Positions 23,897-36,483 of a stretch of DNA of 64,000 nucleotides are shown here, piece after piece. The position numbers and the translations under genes are program-made. This stretch comes from Timema cristinae (taxonomy: Eukaryota; Arthropoda; Insecta; Phasmatodea; Timematidae). Location: positions 127,854,652-127,918,651 of the forward strand of contig JBCFYV010000012.1 of NCBI GenBank assembly GCA_039000515.1, read 5' to 3'. Below the pieces are notes generated by a model that worked only from the letters and a program-made list of their open reading frames with translations, did no database searches and had not been told where the DNA came from. Positions within the stretch are counted from its first letter, which is position 1. The number at the start of each line of letters is the position of its first letter.

Positions 23897-24283
23897 TTTT
23901 TTTTAGTTATAAACAGTTTGATGAGAACAGAGGTAGTTGGACTGAGTGTTAGAGCGAGACACTACAAACATTTCAATGGAGCAATTTATAAATATAAACA
24001 AAATAAAATGTTTTTCAAACATAAAACAAATAACATTAATATTCACGCTTCGAGTCTGGCTCGAAAATATTTCATATTCGATTCTCGGGCTCACTTGGAA
24101 TTGAACAAGGGACTTCGCACCTTGCTAAGGTCTACCAACTATATTTTATTTATTTTAGGTATTTAAAGTGCACTTTCAGGGTTTGAACCCACGAACATTG
24201 GGTTAAGAGGCGAGTACTTTACCCCAACACTCGGATTATAAGCTCTAGATGAGTGTGGTATCTTTCTTCCCCAAGCTAACTGA

Positions 24284-24303
24284 GGGGGGGGGGGGGGGGG
24301 GGG
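24284..24303. repeat. Poly-G run of 20
   Basis: Twenty consecutive G. It is a length-unstable site and a likely spot for assembly error. Confidence 0.95.
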
Positions 24304-24349
24304 AAGTTGAAGGACACTCTTATTGGCATTTTTATAGACAAGCATTCTT

Positions 24350-24450
24350 TTGACCAAAATAAACTGACTGTTTAAATGAAGATAAAAAGTTGACATTAAA
24401 TTCCAGGACACCCTCAACAGATGTTCAACAACTGTTGATATCAACATACA
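24350..24450. repeat. Dispersed foldback-type repeat, copy 4 (right half)
   Basis: AAAAAGTTGACATTAAATTC, CAGGACACCCTCAACAGATG and TTCAACAACTGTTGATATCA match the right half of copies 1 and 2. The left half is absent. Confidence 0.6.
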
Positions 24451-24652
24451 CTGAGCTTTTCTCGCGTCTCCTACACTTCCACCTTAATAGTATGTACATA
24501 ATTAGTGTGTACTGAATGATGTTAGTATTACCACCCAGGCCCACACTATCTACAGCACAGTTTGAGGAAAGACGAATTCACTGGTTGTTATTTTAGTGTC
24601 ATTCTGAGCCGGCTACAAGTGAGAACTTGTGATCTTACCAGCCACGTCTAGC

Positions 24653-24653
24653 A

Positions 24654-24681
<28 letters not shown>
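24653..24681. repeat. CT microsatellite
   Basis: About 14 CT/TC dinucleotides in an uninterrupted run. Confidence 0.95.
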
Positions 24682-24685
<4 letters not shown>

Positions 24686-25992
24686 GAACTGAGACACTCT
24701 CACATCGCTATATTTAGTTTGGTAATTGTAGCTCAGAAGCTGCAAAAACACTAAAAAAAAGTCCCCAATCATTTGAGAATATTTCATTGTGATCCTGTCA
24801 AAGAATGACTGTTTGTTTCTCAACATTCACCTTAATCTGAGAACTGAGACATTTCTCGTCTAACGTCGCGAGTAAGTTATGTACATGAGCCCTTGTTGCA
24901 ACAAGGCTAGCGGAAATATCCAGGTCGTTTACTTTAGACGAAACGGAATATTCGCAACATATTTTCTTTTTGAGTGTGACTTGCCCTAGAGGCGGGTTTT
25001 GTCACAGTATCAAGATGACTGCAAGAGCGGTTTTTACCCCTTTCCTTAACTTGAGAGACCGGTGTTCGATTCAGGTCGGACGCACTCGACTTCATTTTAT
25101 TTTACGTTTCATGGTTCTTTATGTTTTGTCCGTGAAAATGTTGGTACATTTCCCTCAGATTCAGTCTCATCCTCTTATATCCTAGTATTAGATGGCTTGC
25201 GTCACTTTTCGTCCAATCAATTTCATAATTTGCAAGAGTACTCCAAATATACAAAGTATAAATTATATATTTATAATTTGAACAAGAGAGGTAAAAAAAT
25301 TACAAAAAAAAATAATAAAAGCTGCTTTTTGATTTGATTAACGTTATTTGAATTTCAGATATATTTTATACAATAATACAACAATTTTACTAGCCAAACG
25401 TTTATAGGCTTATTTTTAAAACGTTTCAACACAGAATAAAAATTCTTACCTGCAAATATTTAAATACTAGCATATTACTCGTTTAAAACTCACCAGGCAG
25501 CCTCATTTCTGGTCGTGATTTGGGTATATTGGCATTTGTTGGATATTGATTGTGAATCAAATACTCTAAAATAGACCAAATATTTACTCCAAAGAAAGTT
25601 CCTCAATTGAAGATTTCATTATAAACAACTGGTATTTATTAAAGTGGAGATGAGTGTTTTATTGCCATTCGCAAGTATTTAGAGCCTAAATTAAAAATTG
25701 GATCGTGTGAACTGAGCTCTTATAAATAACAGCATGGTCGGGAATGTTTACATTTGGTTTGTTATGTTTATCAATCTGAGTCAAAAGAGTAGTAGGCCTA
25801 CGTTGTAAAGTTGGCAGCCGAGGATATGAACAGGTTTTAAATTCTCACAAGTAGCCTATTTTCTAAATTTAAGTCTGTGGCCTCCACTTTTGAAAACAAC
25901 TTATAACCCTATTTTTGTTAGTAAGCTTCTTTGAGCTCCGCAAATCTGTTCATATTTTTAAAAGAAATAACATCGGGCACTTTATAAAAATA
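24682..25992. other. Gene-free stretch
   Basis: AT-rich sequence. An apparent B-box-like GGTGTTCGATTCAGG near 25061 has no good A box upstream. No gene is supported. Confidence 0.4.
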
Positions 25993-26127
25993 TGTTATCA
26001 CATGGAGGGAGGGTATAAAACCACCCTGACTACACCCGACTGGGATTTGAACCCCGATCTCCCCATCATCGTCAGTCCAGTCTATTACGATAATTACGCC
26101 TTAGACCATTCGGCCACCGAAGTAGGT
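25993..26127 (-). repeat. tRNA-derived SINE, head type 1, reverse and 3'-truncated
   Basis: On the - strand, CTTCGGTGGCCGAATGGTCT is the A-box block and GGGGTTCAAATCCCAGTCGG the B box, followed by GTGTAG and a short piece of the body. The central domain and tail are missing. Confidence 0.75.
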
Positions 26128-26198
26128 CACCTAACAATTAAAATAAAAGTTATTCCTTCCTAATGAAATAAAACTTAACATGATACTTTCGGTCGACT

Positions 26199-26593
26199 GG
26201 ACGATCATCGTGAGTTCTCTCCTGACGATCATCGTGAGTCCTATCCTGACGATCATCGTGAGTTCTATCCTGACGATCATCGTGAGTCCTATCCTGATGA
26301 TAATCGTGAGCCCTACCCTGACGATCATCGTGAGTTCTACTCTGATGATCATCGTTACACGTGCCCAGACGATCATCGTGAGCCCTACCCTGATGATCAT
26401 CGTGAGTTATATCCTGATGATCATCGTTACACGTGCCCAGACGATCATCGTGAGCCCTACCCTGATGATCATCGTGAGTCCTATCCTGATGATCATCGTG
26501 AGTTCTACTCTGATGATCATCGTTACACGTGCCCTGACGATCATTGTGAGAAGTAACATGACGACCATCGTGAGACGTATCTTGACGATCACG
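26199..26593. repeat. 24-bp minisatellite, about 16 copies
   Basis: The unit is CTGACGATCATCGTGAGTCC plus TATC. A variant unit with GTTACACGTGCCCAGA recurs about every third or fourth unit, so the middle part has a higher-order pattern. GATGATCATC, a perfect palindrome, occurs in many units. Frames on both strands lack stops, giving long repetitive open frames that I do not count as genes. Confidence 0.95.
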
Positions 26594-26670
26594 AGGAAGT
26601 CCGCCCCTCATGACCTTACATTGACCCGCTGAGAGTTTCTTGATCTGTTCGGAGAGAGATAAACATTCGG

Positions 26671-26759
26671 ACACACACACACACACACACAGAGTACGTG
26701 AGAGGGAACCGAACCCGGGACACTGGACAGACTGGTAATTATTGGGGGGGGGGGGGGGG
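26671..26759. repeat. AC microsatellite and poly-G run
   Basis: ACACAC (about 26671-26690) is followed by GGGAACCGAACCCGGGACAC, a B-box-like piece on the - strand, and by a poly-G run (about 26743-26759). Confidence 0.8.
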
Positions 26760-26870
26760 TCCCGTGCGCCCTTTGGCAGAATTACAGGGAACTATATCCG
26801 CGGGGTTCACCATCCACGTGATCTTCTAGGAGCAACAAGGGCACAAGAACATCAACCACATCAATACTAC

Positions 26871-27700
26871 CAGTGGAGGCATTGTTCTGGTATCTAGTGG
26901 TACCAGTGGAGGCATTGTTCTGGTATCTAGTGGTACCAGTGGAGGCATTGTTCTGGTATCTAGTGGTACCAGTGGAGGCATTGTTCTGGTATCTAGTGGT
27001 ACCAGTGGAGGCATTGTTCTGGTATCTAGTGGTACCAGTGGAGGCATTGTTCTGGTATCTAGTGGTACCAGTGGAGGCATTGTGCTGGTATCTAGTGGTA
27101 CCAGTTGAGGCATTGTTCTGGTATCTAGTGGTACCAGTGGAGGCATTGTGCTGGTATATAGTGGTACCAGTGGAGGCATTGTGCTGGTATATAGTGGTAC
27201 CAGTGGAGGCATTGTGCTGGTATATAGTGGTACCAGTGGAGGCATTGTGCTGGTATCTAGTGGTACCAGTGGAGGCATTGTGCTGGTATATAGTGGTACC
27301 AGTGGAGGCATTGTTCTGGTATCTAGTGGTACCAGTGGAGGCACTGTGCTGGTATCTAGTGGTACCAGTGGAGGCACTGTGCTGGTATCTAGTGGTACCA
27401 GTGGAGGCATTGTGCTGGTATCTAGTGGTACCAGTGGAGGCATTGTTCTGGTATCTAGTGGTACCAGTGGAGGCATTGTGCTGGTATCTAGTGGTACCAG
27501 TGGAGGCATTGTGATGGTATCTAGTGGTACCAGTGGAGGCATTGTGCTGGTATCTAGTGGTACCAGTGGAGGCATTGTGCTGGTATCTAGTGGTACCAGT
27601 GGAGGCATTGTGCTGGTATATAGTCGTACCAGTGGAGGTATTGTTCTGGTATCTAGTGGTACCAGTGGAGGCATTGTGTTGGTATCTAGTGGTACCAGTG
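26871..27700. repeat. 33-bp minisatellite, about 25 copies
   Basis: The unit is AGTGGAGGCATTGTTCTGGT plus ATCTAGTGGTACC. Point variants (GTTCTG/GTGCTG, ATCTAG/ATATAG, ATT/ACT) are spread through the array and no indels are seen. The - strand keeps one frame open across the whole array (PPLVPLDTSTM repeats, 26826-27743, 305 codons from ATG). The + strand frame is cut by a TGA near 27105. I treat the open frame as a by-product of a 33-bp unit without stops. Confidence 0.96.
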
Positions 27701-28535
27701 GTAGCAGCTCAAATTGATAGGAAATAGAACCCAGGACATTCACACAATGGAAATGTTTATTACCTTCATTTGTTTTTACAATTTACATTGGAGCAACTTT
27801 TAGAAAATATTAACATAATATATTTCTTATGGTCAGATGGTTCAATCCAGGGGAAGGAATTATATTAACATCTGGTTTGCAGCAGACCCGAATTTAGTGT
27901 CACATGCAACCACCAAGCACTGCAATCGATACGTGAGTTTGAGAAAAGGACAAGAATTACTGGGATGTTATATTGGAGCTCATTCGCTAACGTTTATTTC
28001 TGTTGTTGACGTTAAAACTTGAGATACCGCGAGTTCATTTGTAACAAGCTGAAACTATTTCCCCGCTCGCTTCTCTAGAACTCGACGACCACTGCTCATA
28101 GTCCACTCTAGCAACAAACCTGTCTGTCATCTTCCCGCGTTTAGGGGCATTTAGACCGTAGCCCGTAGCTCACAACAATCGGATGGGTGGTATTAGGGAA
28201 TTACAGATTACAAGCCTGTACTTACTGTGAGCAACCTCGCCAAGGACGAAGCGAGATGGTCAAATCACGACTGGGTGGACCTCTGGGGTGGGGACTACTT
28301 TGCCTGTTGTAGAATCACACTAGAACATTCCAACAGGTGGATGGACGGAGGGTTGTGTTGAAACCCTAAACACTAGCAGCCATCTTGGAAAATGTAACAA
28401 TAAGATTAGAAGGGGAAACATTTTTAAACGTTTAGATGGTAAAATAGCTTTAGATTCACATTTAATTTAAGTGACCATTTAAAATCCAACACCTCCCATA
28501 AGTTTTACAGAAACTGTTATAAGAGATATTCCATT
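27701..28535. other. Gene-free stretch
   Basis: No repeats or genes recognised. A 61-codon open frame near 27837 has no family features. Confidence 0.4.
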
Positions 28536-29328
28536 GTCTTGATAGTGGGGAGATACAGCCCCCTAGTCTTGATAGTGGGGAGATACAGCCCCCTAGTCTT
28601 GATAGTGGGGAGATACAGCCCCCTAGTCTTGATAGTGGGGAGATACAGCCCCTAGTCTTGATAGTGGGGAGATACAGCCCCCTAGTCTTGACAGTGGGGA
28701 GATACAGCCCCTAGTCTTGACAGTGGGGAGATACAGCCCCCTAGTCTTGACAGTGGGGAGATACAGCCCCCTAGTCTTGATAGTGGGGAGATACAGCCCC
28801 CTAGTCTTGACAGTGGGGAGATACAGCCCCCTAGTCTTGATAGTGGGGATATACAGCCCCCTAGTCTTGACAGTGGGGAGATACAGCCCCCTAGTCTTGA
28901 CAGTGGGGAGATACAGCCCCCTAGTCTTGATAGTGGGGAGATACAGCCCCCTAGTCTTGATAGTGGGGAGATACAGCCCCCTAGTCTTGATAGTGGGGAG
29001 ATACAGCCCCCTAGTCTTGACAGTGGGAGATACAGCCCCCTAGTCTTGACAGTGGGGAGATACAGCCCCCTAGTCTTGATAGTGGGGAGATACAGCCCCC
29101 TAGTCTTGATAGTGGGGAGATACAGCCCCTAGTCTTGATAGTGGGGAGATACAGCCCCCTAGTCTTGATAGTGGGGAGATACAGCCCCCTAGTCTTGATA
29201 GTGGGGAGATACAGCCCCTAGTCTTGATAGTGGGGAGATACAGCCCCCTAGTCTTGATAGTGAGGAGATACAGCCCCCTAGTCTTGATAGTGGGGAGATA
29301 CAGCCCCCTAGTCTTGATAGTGGGGAGG
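28536..29328. repeat. 30/29-bp minisatellite, about 26-27 copies
   Basis: The unit is CTTGATAGTGGGGAGATACA plus GCCCCCTAGT. Most units are 30 bp. Several have four C instead of five (29 bp), and one lacks a G, so length change happens mainly in the C run. GATAG/GACAG variants cluster between about 28690 and 29050. Confidence 0.96.
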
Positions 29329-29402
29329 TATAATAACAAACACAACATATTTTATCAGTAACTCAATTCTCTGTAGTTTTACTAAAATGAAATTTTTTGA
29401 CA

Positions 29403-29655
29403 CTGGCTTCCATGCCCGCATGGTATAAGGCGTCACTCTCGCAATATACTGGACTGCCGATGACAGGGAGATTGGGGTTAAAATCCCAGTCGGGTGTACT
29501 GAGGGTGTTTTTATTTACTGTATAGGTTTTTCCATTCTCCCTATACACAAACGAGGGCAAACTTGCTCTGAATACAACCTTTCCCATCCCTAACACATCA
29601 GTGTAATTAATATATACTGAAACAAACCGAACGGGTGGTAAGACACGATGATAAA
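29403..29655 (+). repeat. tRNA-derived SINE, head type 1
   Basis: The A-box block CATGCCCGCATGGTATAAGG, GGACTGCCGATGACAGGGAG and a B-box region GGGGTTAAAATCCCAGTCGG are present. The body is related to the other copies, and it ends ACCGAACGGGTGGTAAGACA. It lies 75 bp past the 30-bp array. Confidence 0.8.
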
Positions 29656-29895
29656 CATGAAGACAATTTGTTGGCATGTTCGTGGCCTTTAAACTTGCTA
29701 TAAACAGTATTCCAAGCTGTTTAATACGCCAAGTCAAGCTTACCTTCACTTAGTTGGAGGGAAATGGATCAACGATCAACTTTCAGGTCGGATCAACCGG
29801 CGTGATACATTCTTCTAGCGCCGTAAGACAGCAATGTCTCACTGAGTCAACATAGAACGTGTTTTGAAACTATATCAAGGTATCACACCAGGATT

Positions 29896-32007
29896 GTCTT
29901 ACAACCCATCACTCAGCTCTGTTTAGATACCTTTGGGAGCTATGACTTACAACCCATCACTCAGCTCGGTCAAGGCTCTGTTTAGATACCACTAGGAGCT
30001 ATGACTTACAACCCATCACTCGGCTCTGTTTAGATACCACTGGGAGCTATGACTTACAACCCATCACTCAGCTCTGTTTAGATACCACTGGGAGCTATGA
30101 CTTACAACCCATCACTCAGCTCTGTTTAGATACCACTGGGAGCTATGACTTACAACCCATCACTCAGCTCTGTTTAGATACCACTGGGAGCTATGACTTA
30201 CAACCCATCACTCAGCTCTGTTTAGATACCACTGGGAGCTATGACTTACAACCCATCACTCAGCTCTGTTTAGATACCACTGGGAGCTATGACTTACAAC
30301 CCATCACTCAGCTCTGTTTAGATACCACTGGGAGCTATGACTTACAACCCATCACTCAGCTCTGTTTAGATACCACTGGGAGCTATGACTTACAACCCAT
30401 CACTCAGCTCTGTTTAGATACCACTGGGAGCTATGACTTACAACCCATCACTCAGCTCTGTTTAGATACCACTGGGAGCTATGACTTACAACCCATCACT
30501 CAGCTCTGTTTAGATACCACTGGGAGCTATGACTTACAACCCATCACTCAGCTCTGTTTGGATACCACTGGGAGCTATGTCTTACAACCCATCACTCAGC
30601 TCGGTCAAGGCTCTGTTTAGATACCACTGGGAGCTATGACTTACAACCCATCACTCAGCTCTGTTTAGATACCACTGGGAGCTATGTCTTACAACCCATC
30701 ACTCAGCTCGGTCAAGGCTCTGTTTAGATACCACTGGGAGCTATGACTTACAACCCATCACTCAGCTCTGTTTAGATACCACTGGGAGCTATGACTTACA
30801 ACCCATCACTCAGCTCTGTTTAGATACCACTGGGAGCTATGACTTACAACCCATCACTCAGCTCTGTTTAGATACCACTGGGAGCTATGACTTACAACCC
30901 ATCACTCAGCTTTGTTTAGATACCTTTGGGAGCTATGACTTACAACCCATCACTCAGCTCTGTTTAGATACCACTGGGAGCTATGACTTACAACCCATCA
31001 CTCAGCTCTGTTTAGATACCACTGGGAGCTATGACTTACAACCCATCACTCAGCTCTGTTTAGATACCACTAGGCGCTATGACTTACAACCCATCACTCA
31101 GCTCTGTTTAGATACCACTGGGAGCTATGTCTTACAACCCATCACTCAGCTCGGTCAAGGCTCTGTTTAGATACCACTAGGAGCTATGACTTACAACCCA
31201 TCACTCAGCTCTGTTTAGATACCACTGGGAGCTATGTCTTACAACCCATCACTCAGCTCGGTCAAGGCTCTGTTTAGATACCACTAGGAGCTATGACTTA
31301 CAACCCATCACTCAGCTCTGTTTAGATACCACTGGGAGCTATGACTTACAGCCCATCACTCAGCTCTGTTTAGATACCACTAGGCGCTATGACTTACAAC
31401 CCATCACTCAGCTCTGTTTAGATACCACTGGGAGCTATGACTTACAACCCATCACTCAGCTCTGTTTAGATACCACTGGGAGCTATGTCTTACAACCCAT
31501 CACTCAGCTCGGTCAAGGCTCTGTTTAGATACCACTAGGAGCTATGACTTACAACCCATCACTCAGCTCTGTTTAGATACCACTGGGAGCTATGACTTAC
31601 AACCCATCACTCAGCTTTGTTTAGATACCACTAGGAGCTATGACTTACAATCCATCACTCAGCTCTGTTTAGATACCACTGGGAGCTATGACTTACAACC
31701 CATCACTCAGCTCTGTTTAGATACCACTGGGAGCTATGACTTACAATCCATCACTCAGCTTTGTTTAGATACCACTAGGAGCTATGACTTACAGCCCATC
31801 ACTCAGCTCTGTTTAGATACCACTGGGAGCTATGACTTACAACCCATCACTCAGCTCTGTTTAGATACCACTGAGAGCTATGACTTACAATCCATCACTC
31901 AGCTTTGTTTAGATACCACTAGGAGCTATGAGTTACAGCCCATCACTCAGCTCTGTTTAGATACCACTGGGAGCTATGACTTACAGCCCATCACTCAGCT
32001 CGGTCAT
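29896..32007. repeat. 48-bp minisatellite, more than 40 copies, with a 59-bp variant
   Basis: The unit is ACTGGGAGCTATGACTTACA, then ACCCATCACTCAGCTCTGTT, then TAGATACC. Six units carry an 11-bp insertion reading CGGTCAAGGCT within the CAGCTCTG block (near 29967, 30598, 30707, 31147, 31256 and 31507). Five of the six also have GTCTTAC in place of GACTTAC, so the two changes travel together as one unit type. Pairs of insertion units stand 109 bp apart, a sign of block duplication. Confidence 0.96.
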
Positions 32008-32046
32008 GCCCAGGTTTACTTTGAGTGAGTCAAGCGATTGTGCTAA

Positions 32047-32205
32047 AACTTCCCCCGTGTCTTACTACCCATCCGGGCTATTCATATTTAGCTACGTCAT
32101 CAAGGTAGGAATGAGGAATTTATAACTTTGATGAAATGTACCCGCATTTGTGTAGAGGAAGGGCTGGAAACAATTTAGTCCCACTGAATGCACCCGGCTG
32201 GTATA
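32047..32205 (-). repeat. SINE fragment, reverse (tail and central domain)
   Basis: CGTGTCTTACTACCCATCCG is the complement of the shared SINE tail, and GTACCCGCATTTGTGTAGAG of the central domain. The head is lost near CACCCGGCTGG. Confidence 0.65.
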
Positions 32206-32214
32206 GGACCAATG

Positions 32215-32312
32215 TTGAGTTGATGAGGCACAGGGATTCAGGAGGTTGAGGCACAGGTCGAGAGTTTGAGGCACAGGGATTCAGGAGGTTGAGGCACAGG
32301 AATTCAGGAGGT
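32215..32312. repeat. Short irregular direct repeats, about 4 copies
   Basis: GAGGCACAGGGATTCAGGAG recurs with spacing changes and one GGTCGAGAGTTT replacement. Confidence 0.8.
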
Positions 32313-33373
32313 GTACAAAGATAGGTTCCGTTAAACTTTCCTTCATCAAAATATCCCTCCGCTCTGACACAATCACTGGCGGAATTTATTAGTTATATTT
32401 TGGATCCTTTACATTGAATCCTTGTGATCAAGGTCATTTCATGGTGATTAGTTGAGAGAAGGGTTTTCGAAAACAAAACAAAACAGTATCGGACATTTTG
32501 AAGTTTTGAAATCACTCTCAACGTGGGCATGTGAACCAGACGTCAAGTTCATGCAGCCCTGTTTACTGGGGAGGAGGAATATCCTGATTGTGTGTGCTGA
32601 GGTTTGTGTTTCTTAAATGGTTCCCCCCTTATAATGTGTGTACATTTATTCTAAATTCTACCTTCTTATTATGTACAACCCAAAAGGTTTCTGGTAAATT
32701 AAAGATCAATAATACAGTCCATAGTTAATATTATTAAGGTGTTGGTATCCAATATTGTGAGGCTGGGCTAGAACAGAAGTACAACCGGGACAAGTGCTGA
32801 GTGCTGAGTGCTATATTTAGTTGCTCTGCGCTTTATTTACAACAATTCTATAACAAAAACACTCATAGACCAGGCTCTTCATCTAGCGATAGGGACTGTA
32901 CAGTGTACACATATTCTTCATCCACTCATGTAGCGACTGTACACAAATTACTTAGCGACATTGCATGTTGCTTACTTCAAGTTACTGCGGCAAAAAGATT
33001 CATTTTTATAAAAACCTCTCATATTGACCTCGAAAAGACAAATTATTCCTTCTATTTTTTTGTTCGTCTCAGATAAAAGAGTTCCAATAAAAAGCGAAGG
33101 AATGCCAGCAAATGAAACGAACGAACGAACGCTGTGTGAAAATGTCGTCCTAACGGGTGTGACGTGTGTGACGACACGAGAAGTACCAGGACAACCAGTG
33201 GTCGGTAATTACCAGTCTCAACTCAACCAGTCTAATGAGAGGAAGCTTGGTCTAGATTCTCTTCTCTAGGAGTGTGTTCCGCGGTAGCCCGACATGGCTA
33301 ATTAACAACATATCTATAATTTATATGACAACATATAGATTATTTAAATAATGTTTGCTGCGTTGCTCTCGAA
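32313..33373. other. Gene-free stretch
   Basis: Mixed AT-rich sequence. The tetranucleotide AACG is repeated near 33118-33131. No gene is supported. Confidence 0.4.
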
Positions 33374-33726
33374 ACATCCTCCATGATTGCTCCAGAGGAG
33401 TGTCCCTCAACATCCTCCATGATTGCTCCAGACGAGTGTCCCTCAACATCCTCCATGATTGCTCCAGACGAGTGTCCCTCAACATCCTCCATGATTGCTC
33501 TAGACGAGTGTCCCTCAACATCCTCCATGATTGCTCTAGACGAGTGTCCCTCAACATCCTCCATGATTGCTCCAGACGAGTGTCCCTCAACATCCTCCAT
33601 GATTGCTCCAGGCGAGTGTCCCTCAACATCCTCCATGATTGCTCTAGACGAGTGTCCCTCAACATCCTCCATGATTGCTCCAGGCGAGTGTCCCTCAACA
33701 TCCTCCATGATTGCTCCAGACAAGTC
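33374..33726. repeat. 36-bp minisatellite, about 10 copies
   Basis: The unit is CATCCTCCATGATTGCTCCA plus GACGAGTGTCCCTCAA. Variants are CTCC/CTCT and GACG/GGCG. Several frames are open on both strands as a by-product. Confidence 0.95.
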
Positions 33727-35390
33727 CAGGGCGCCACACCAGCAATAGACTGACTGGACTGCTCTAGTGAACACACGGACTAGACATCAAGCTCGTGTCT
33801 AGTTTGAGGGTCCCTGGTTCAAGACTTGTCTAGTAAAATCTCTCACTATTCACTGTACACGTGTTTCGGTTGTGAGCGTCATCGTTCAAAGAACCAATAA
33901 CTACGCGCTACGCGTCAGCCTCATTGGTCGCCGCCCACTAACCAAGGGAAGGTAATATGATCAAGACATCAGCTCTCTCTACAACCGGATATCATCGACC
34001 AAGAAACGATGACCAATAGCCATATTGGAAACACTCTTAAGATAATACTTAAAACCAAAATATAAACACATTTACCTGATGCAACCATTGTTATGTAATC
34101 TGTGGGCTTGAGGAACCGGAAACTGCATTTTACTTGCCGTTAAATAATTAAAAAATCCGTTACAAGCACAAAATCCTATAAAATTAATTTATTCAGTAAA
34201 GATGTGCCGATGTTTCTCTTTACGACTCAATCAAATATGGCGGCTAAAGTTAGACAGTGTATTCAGTGAGACCACAACTTTATATCAAGTTAATAGAGAT
34301 CACAACGCTAAACAAAAGTTTACTTCTATGTTGTTTTATTTTCATTTTTTACTCAAAAATTGGTCGTTTCAAACATTAAAATTTGAATTTGAGACAAGAT
34401 TTAAAAAAAAAAATGTTTAATTCGTCTTCGAGAAAATTAAAATTAATCACATTTCTTGAAAGAAACAAGGCATGAACAATATGCAAATAAAAACCAAAAT
34501 TGAAGGCGTGTATTTTTCAATTTATTTCCGATCACAATTTTATTTAAAGACCCGCTTCGACAAATATTTGACATAAAATACGGATAGTAAGTTTCAATAA
34601 CAAAGAAAGAGTAGTTTGATTATCCAGTAACGGAAAGATCTGGTTTCTAATCCCGATAGTTTACTAATTGTAATTTTTCTTAAATCTTTTGTCTCACTCC
34701 TAAAGAATGGGGATAGGCCTATATTACTTTTAAATTCTATCATTCTTATTCCTGTTCCCTTGGCGTACACCACAGAACAGCGAGTTTGGGTGGTTTAAAT
34801 AAAGGACCATCTCTAGTAATGATCAGAGTTATTTTGGATCTGATGTGAAGAATCGGAAGTTTGATCATGAGAGACTTATCGTCATCAAGTGCCGCGGAGG
34901 AACATTGTTGGACCGCGAGGAAAATGGTCAAATTGAATTGGCAATATTTTACGTGCGTGGAATGTAGTCATTTAAACAGAGGTTACCCTCGCAAATAAAG
35001 GTTTGTTGGCAATTAGAATAGTCCTCTTACATTGGTTAGAGATTCATTGATGCCGTTTGGTTGATCAATGTTAGTGAACCTGCTCTAAGACAACTCCTGT
35101 GTGGTCTTCGAAACCAAACCAATCAGACCTCCCTCCATTTATTGACAATCATGTGATCGTTTGGAAAGTCGCCGAGAAGATGAAATGATACACTAGGAAA
35201 TTGTGTCTGGATAGACATTCTAACCCCGGGTCGAATACAAGCTATATCCTGAGACCTGTCCAAGCTCGAGGTATTCATATAGAGAGTGTAGTGGAGGATT
35301 AAACCAACAGGATAAAGTGTGAATCCTTATCCCGAGAAATTCTCGAAATAATATTATGAGCTGTACTTTGTGTTTGTTGTAATATTATTA
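33727..35390. other. Gene-free stretch
   Basis: No recognised element apart from a weak B-box-like TGGTTCAAGACTTG near 33808. The rest is AT-rich, including an A run at about 34402-34412. Confidence 0.4.
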
Positions 35391-35581
35391 GCACCGCGTC
35401 TTACTACCCGTTCGGGGTATACGCACTTACGCTAATGTGTCATGGTAGGCTGATTGTGAGATGAAATGGAGGACCTACAGTTTAACGTGGAATCCGAACC
35501 ACGGTGGAGGCCTGGCATTCCCCACATTCACAAGATGTATTTATTGTCAGAGGTGAAGGAAGGGTTTGGCAATCAGATCTC
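35391..35581 (-). repeat. SINE, head type 2 body, reverse, head missing
   Basis: It starts with the complement of the shared tail (GCACCGCGTCTTACTACCCG), preceded by ATTATTA. The type-2 central domain follows, with CGAACCACGGTGGAGGCCTG and AGGAAGGGTTTGGCAATCAG. It stops before the tRNA-like head. Confidence 0.8.
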
Positions 35582-36483
35582 ACACATATTGTTCTGAAAT
35601 ATCACACGGACATAGCCTGGACACCTTGTTAACATATGGGCCAATTAAAATTTACTTACGCCATTTTGTTTTAAAATGGTGGCTACAATATTCTCCAGTT
35701 CATCCTTTTATTTAGCTTCTGCTTATAGTAATATATATTAGACATGAAGGTCATCTTGAAAGAAAATGTCAACCATAGAACTTTACTTTGCTATATCGCT
35801 ATAAATTCGTTGTCTGAAGATAATCAGGGGAGGAAAGCATAGACATATTATAAAACACGTCCCGTGTGAATAACGAGTAATTGACTAGTCCTTAATATTA
35901 ATGACCATATCATATTTGGAAGAAGGTAAGGAAAGGTGGATAGAAACATATAAAAGGGACGAATAACAGAAAAAGGCTAGTTCCAGGTTTCAGGGAAGTT
36001 TCATAGGATCAATACTCCACCGACCTCAGCCATGGTCGAGATTGTTCGAGCGTTGAGAACCATACATTTAAGAAAGGCGCTGCTTTGACTCATCAGAGCT
36101 GGTCCAATATTTGTCTAAGGGACAAATAGAGATAGGCCTACTCTTTTGTCAGACAAGTTGTACGCTCTACCTTGAACAAGATTTCGGTTACCAGATAAGA
36201 GAACTGGTCCAGTATCCGTCACTACGACACCGCTTTGAGCAATTCATTTCTGTGGAAGAGGGGAAGGAGACAGAGGGGGGAATGTGAACTGGAAGAAACA
36301 AAATAGGAAATGATTGTATCCATTAGAGAATTGAAAGAAAGGGTTTGATTTAAACTATTTTACCAATTTTACCCAGCAGTAACGATATTAGATTGACGAT
36401 TATGAAAAGAATACAGTTGGGAAATGCATGCAATTAGTCTGTCAGTAAGTTGCTGACATCTCACCTGTTTCAAGGAATGTAAG
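35582..36483. other. Gene-free stretch
   Basis: Nothing identifiable. It may contain older, unrecognisable parts of the LINE whose 3' end follows, but I see no reverse transcriptase motif. Confidence 0.3.

Noticed and set aside
28536..29328. CRISPR-like 29-30-bp repeats
   Set aside because: There are no spacers between the units.
33321..33776. Overlapping open frames on both strands
   Set aside because: By-products of the 36-bp array at 33374-33726.
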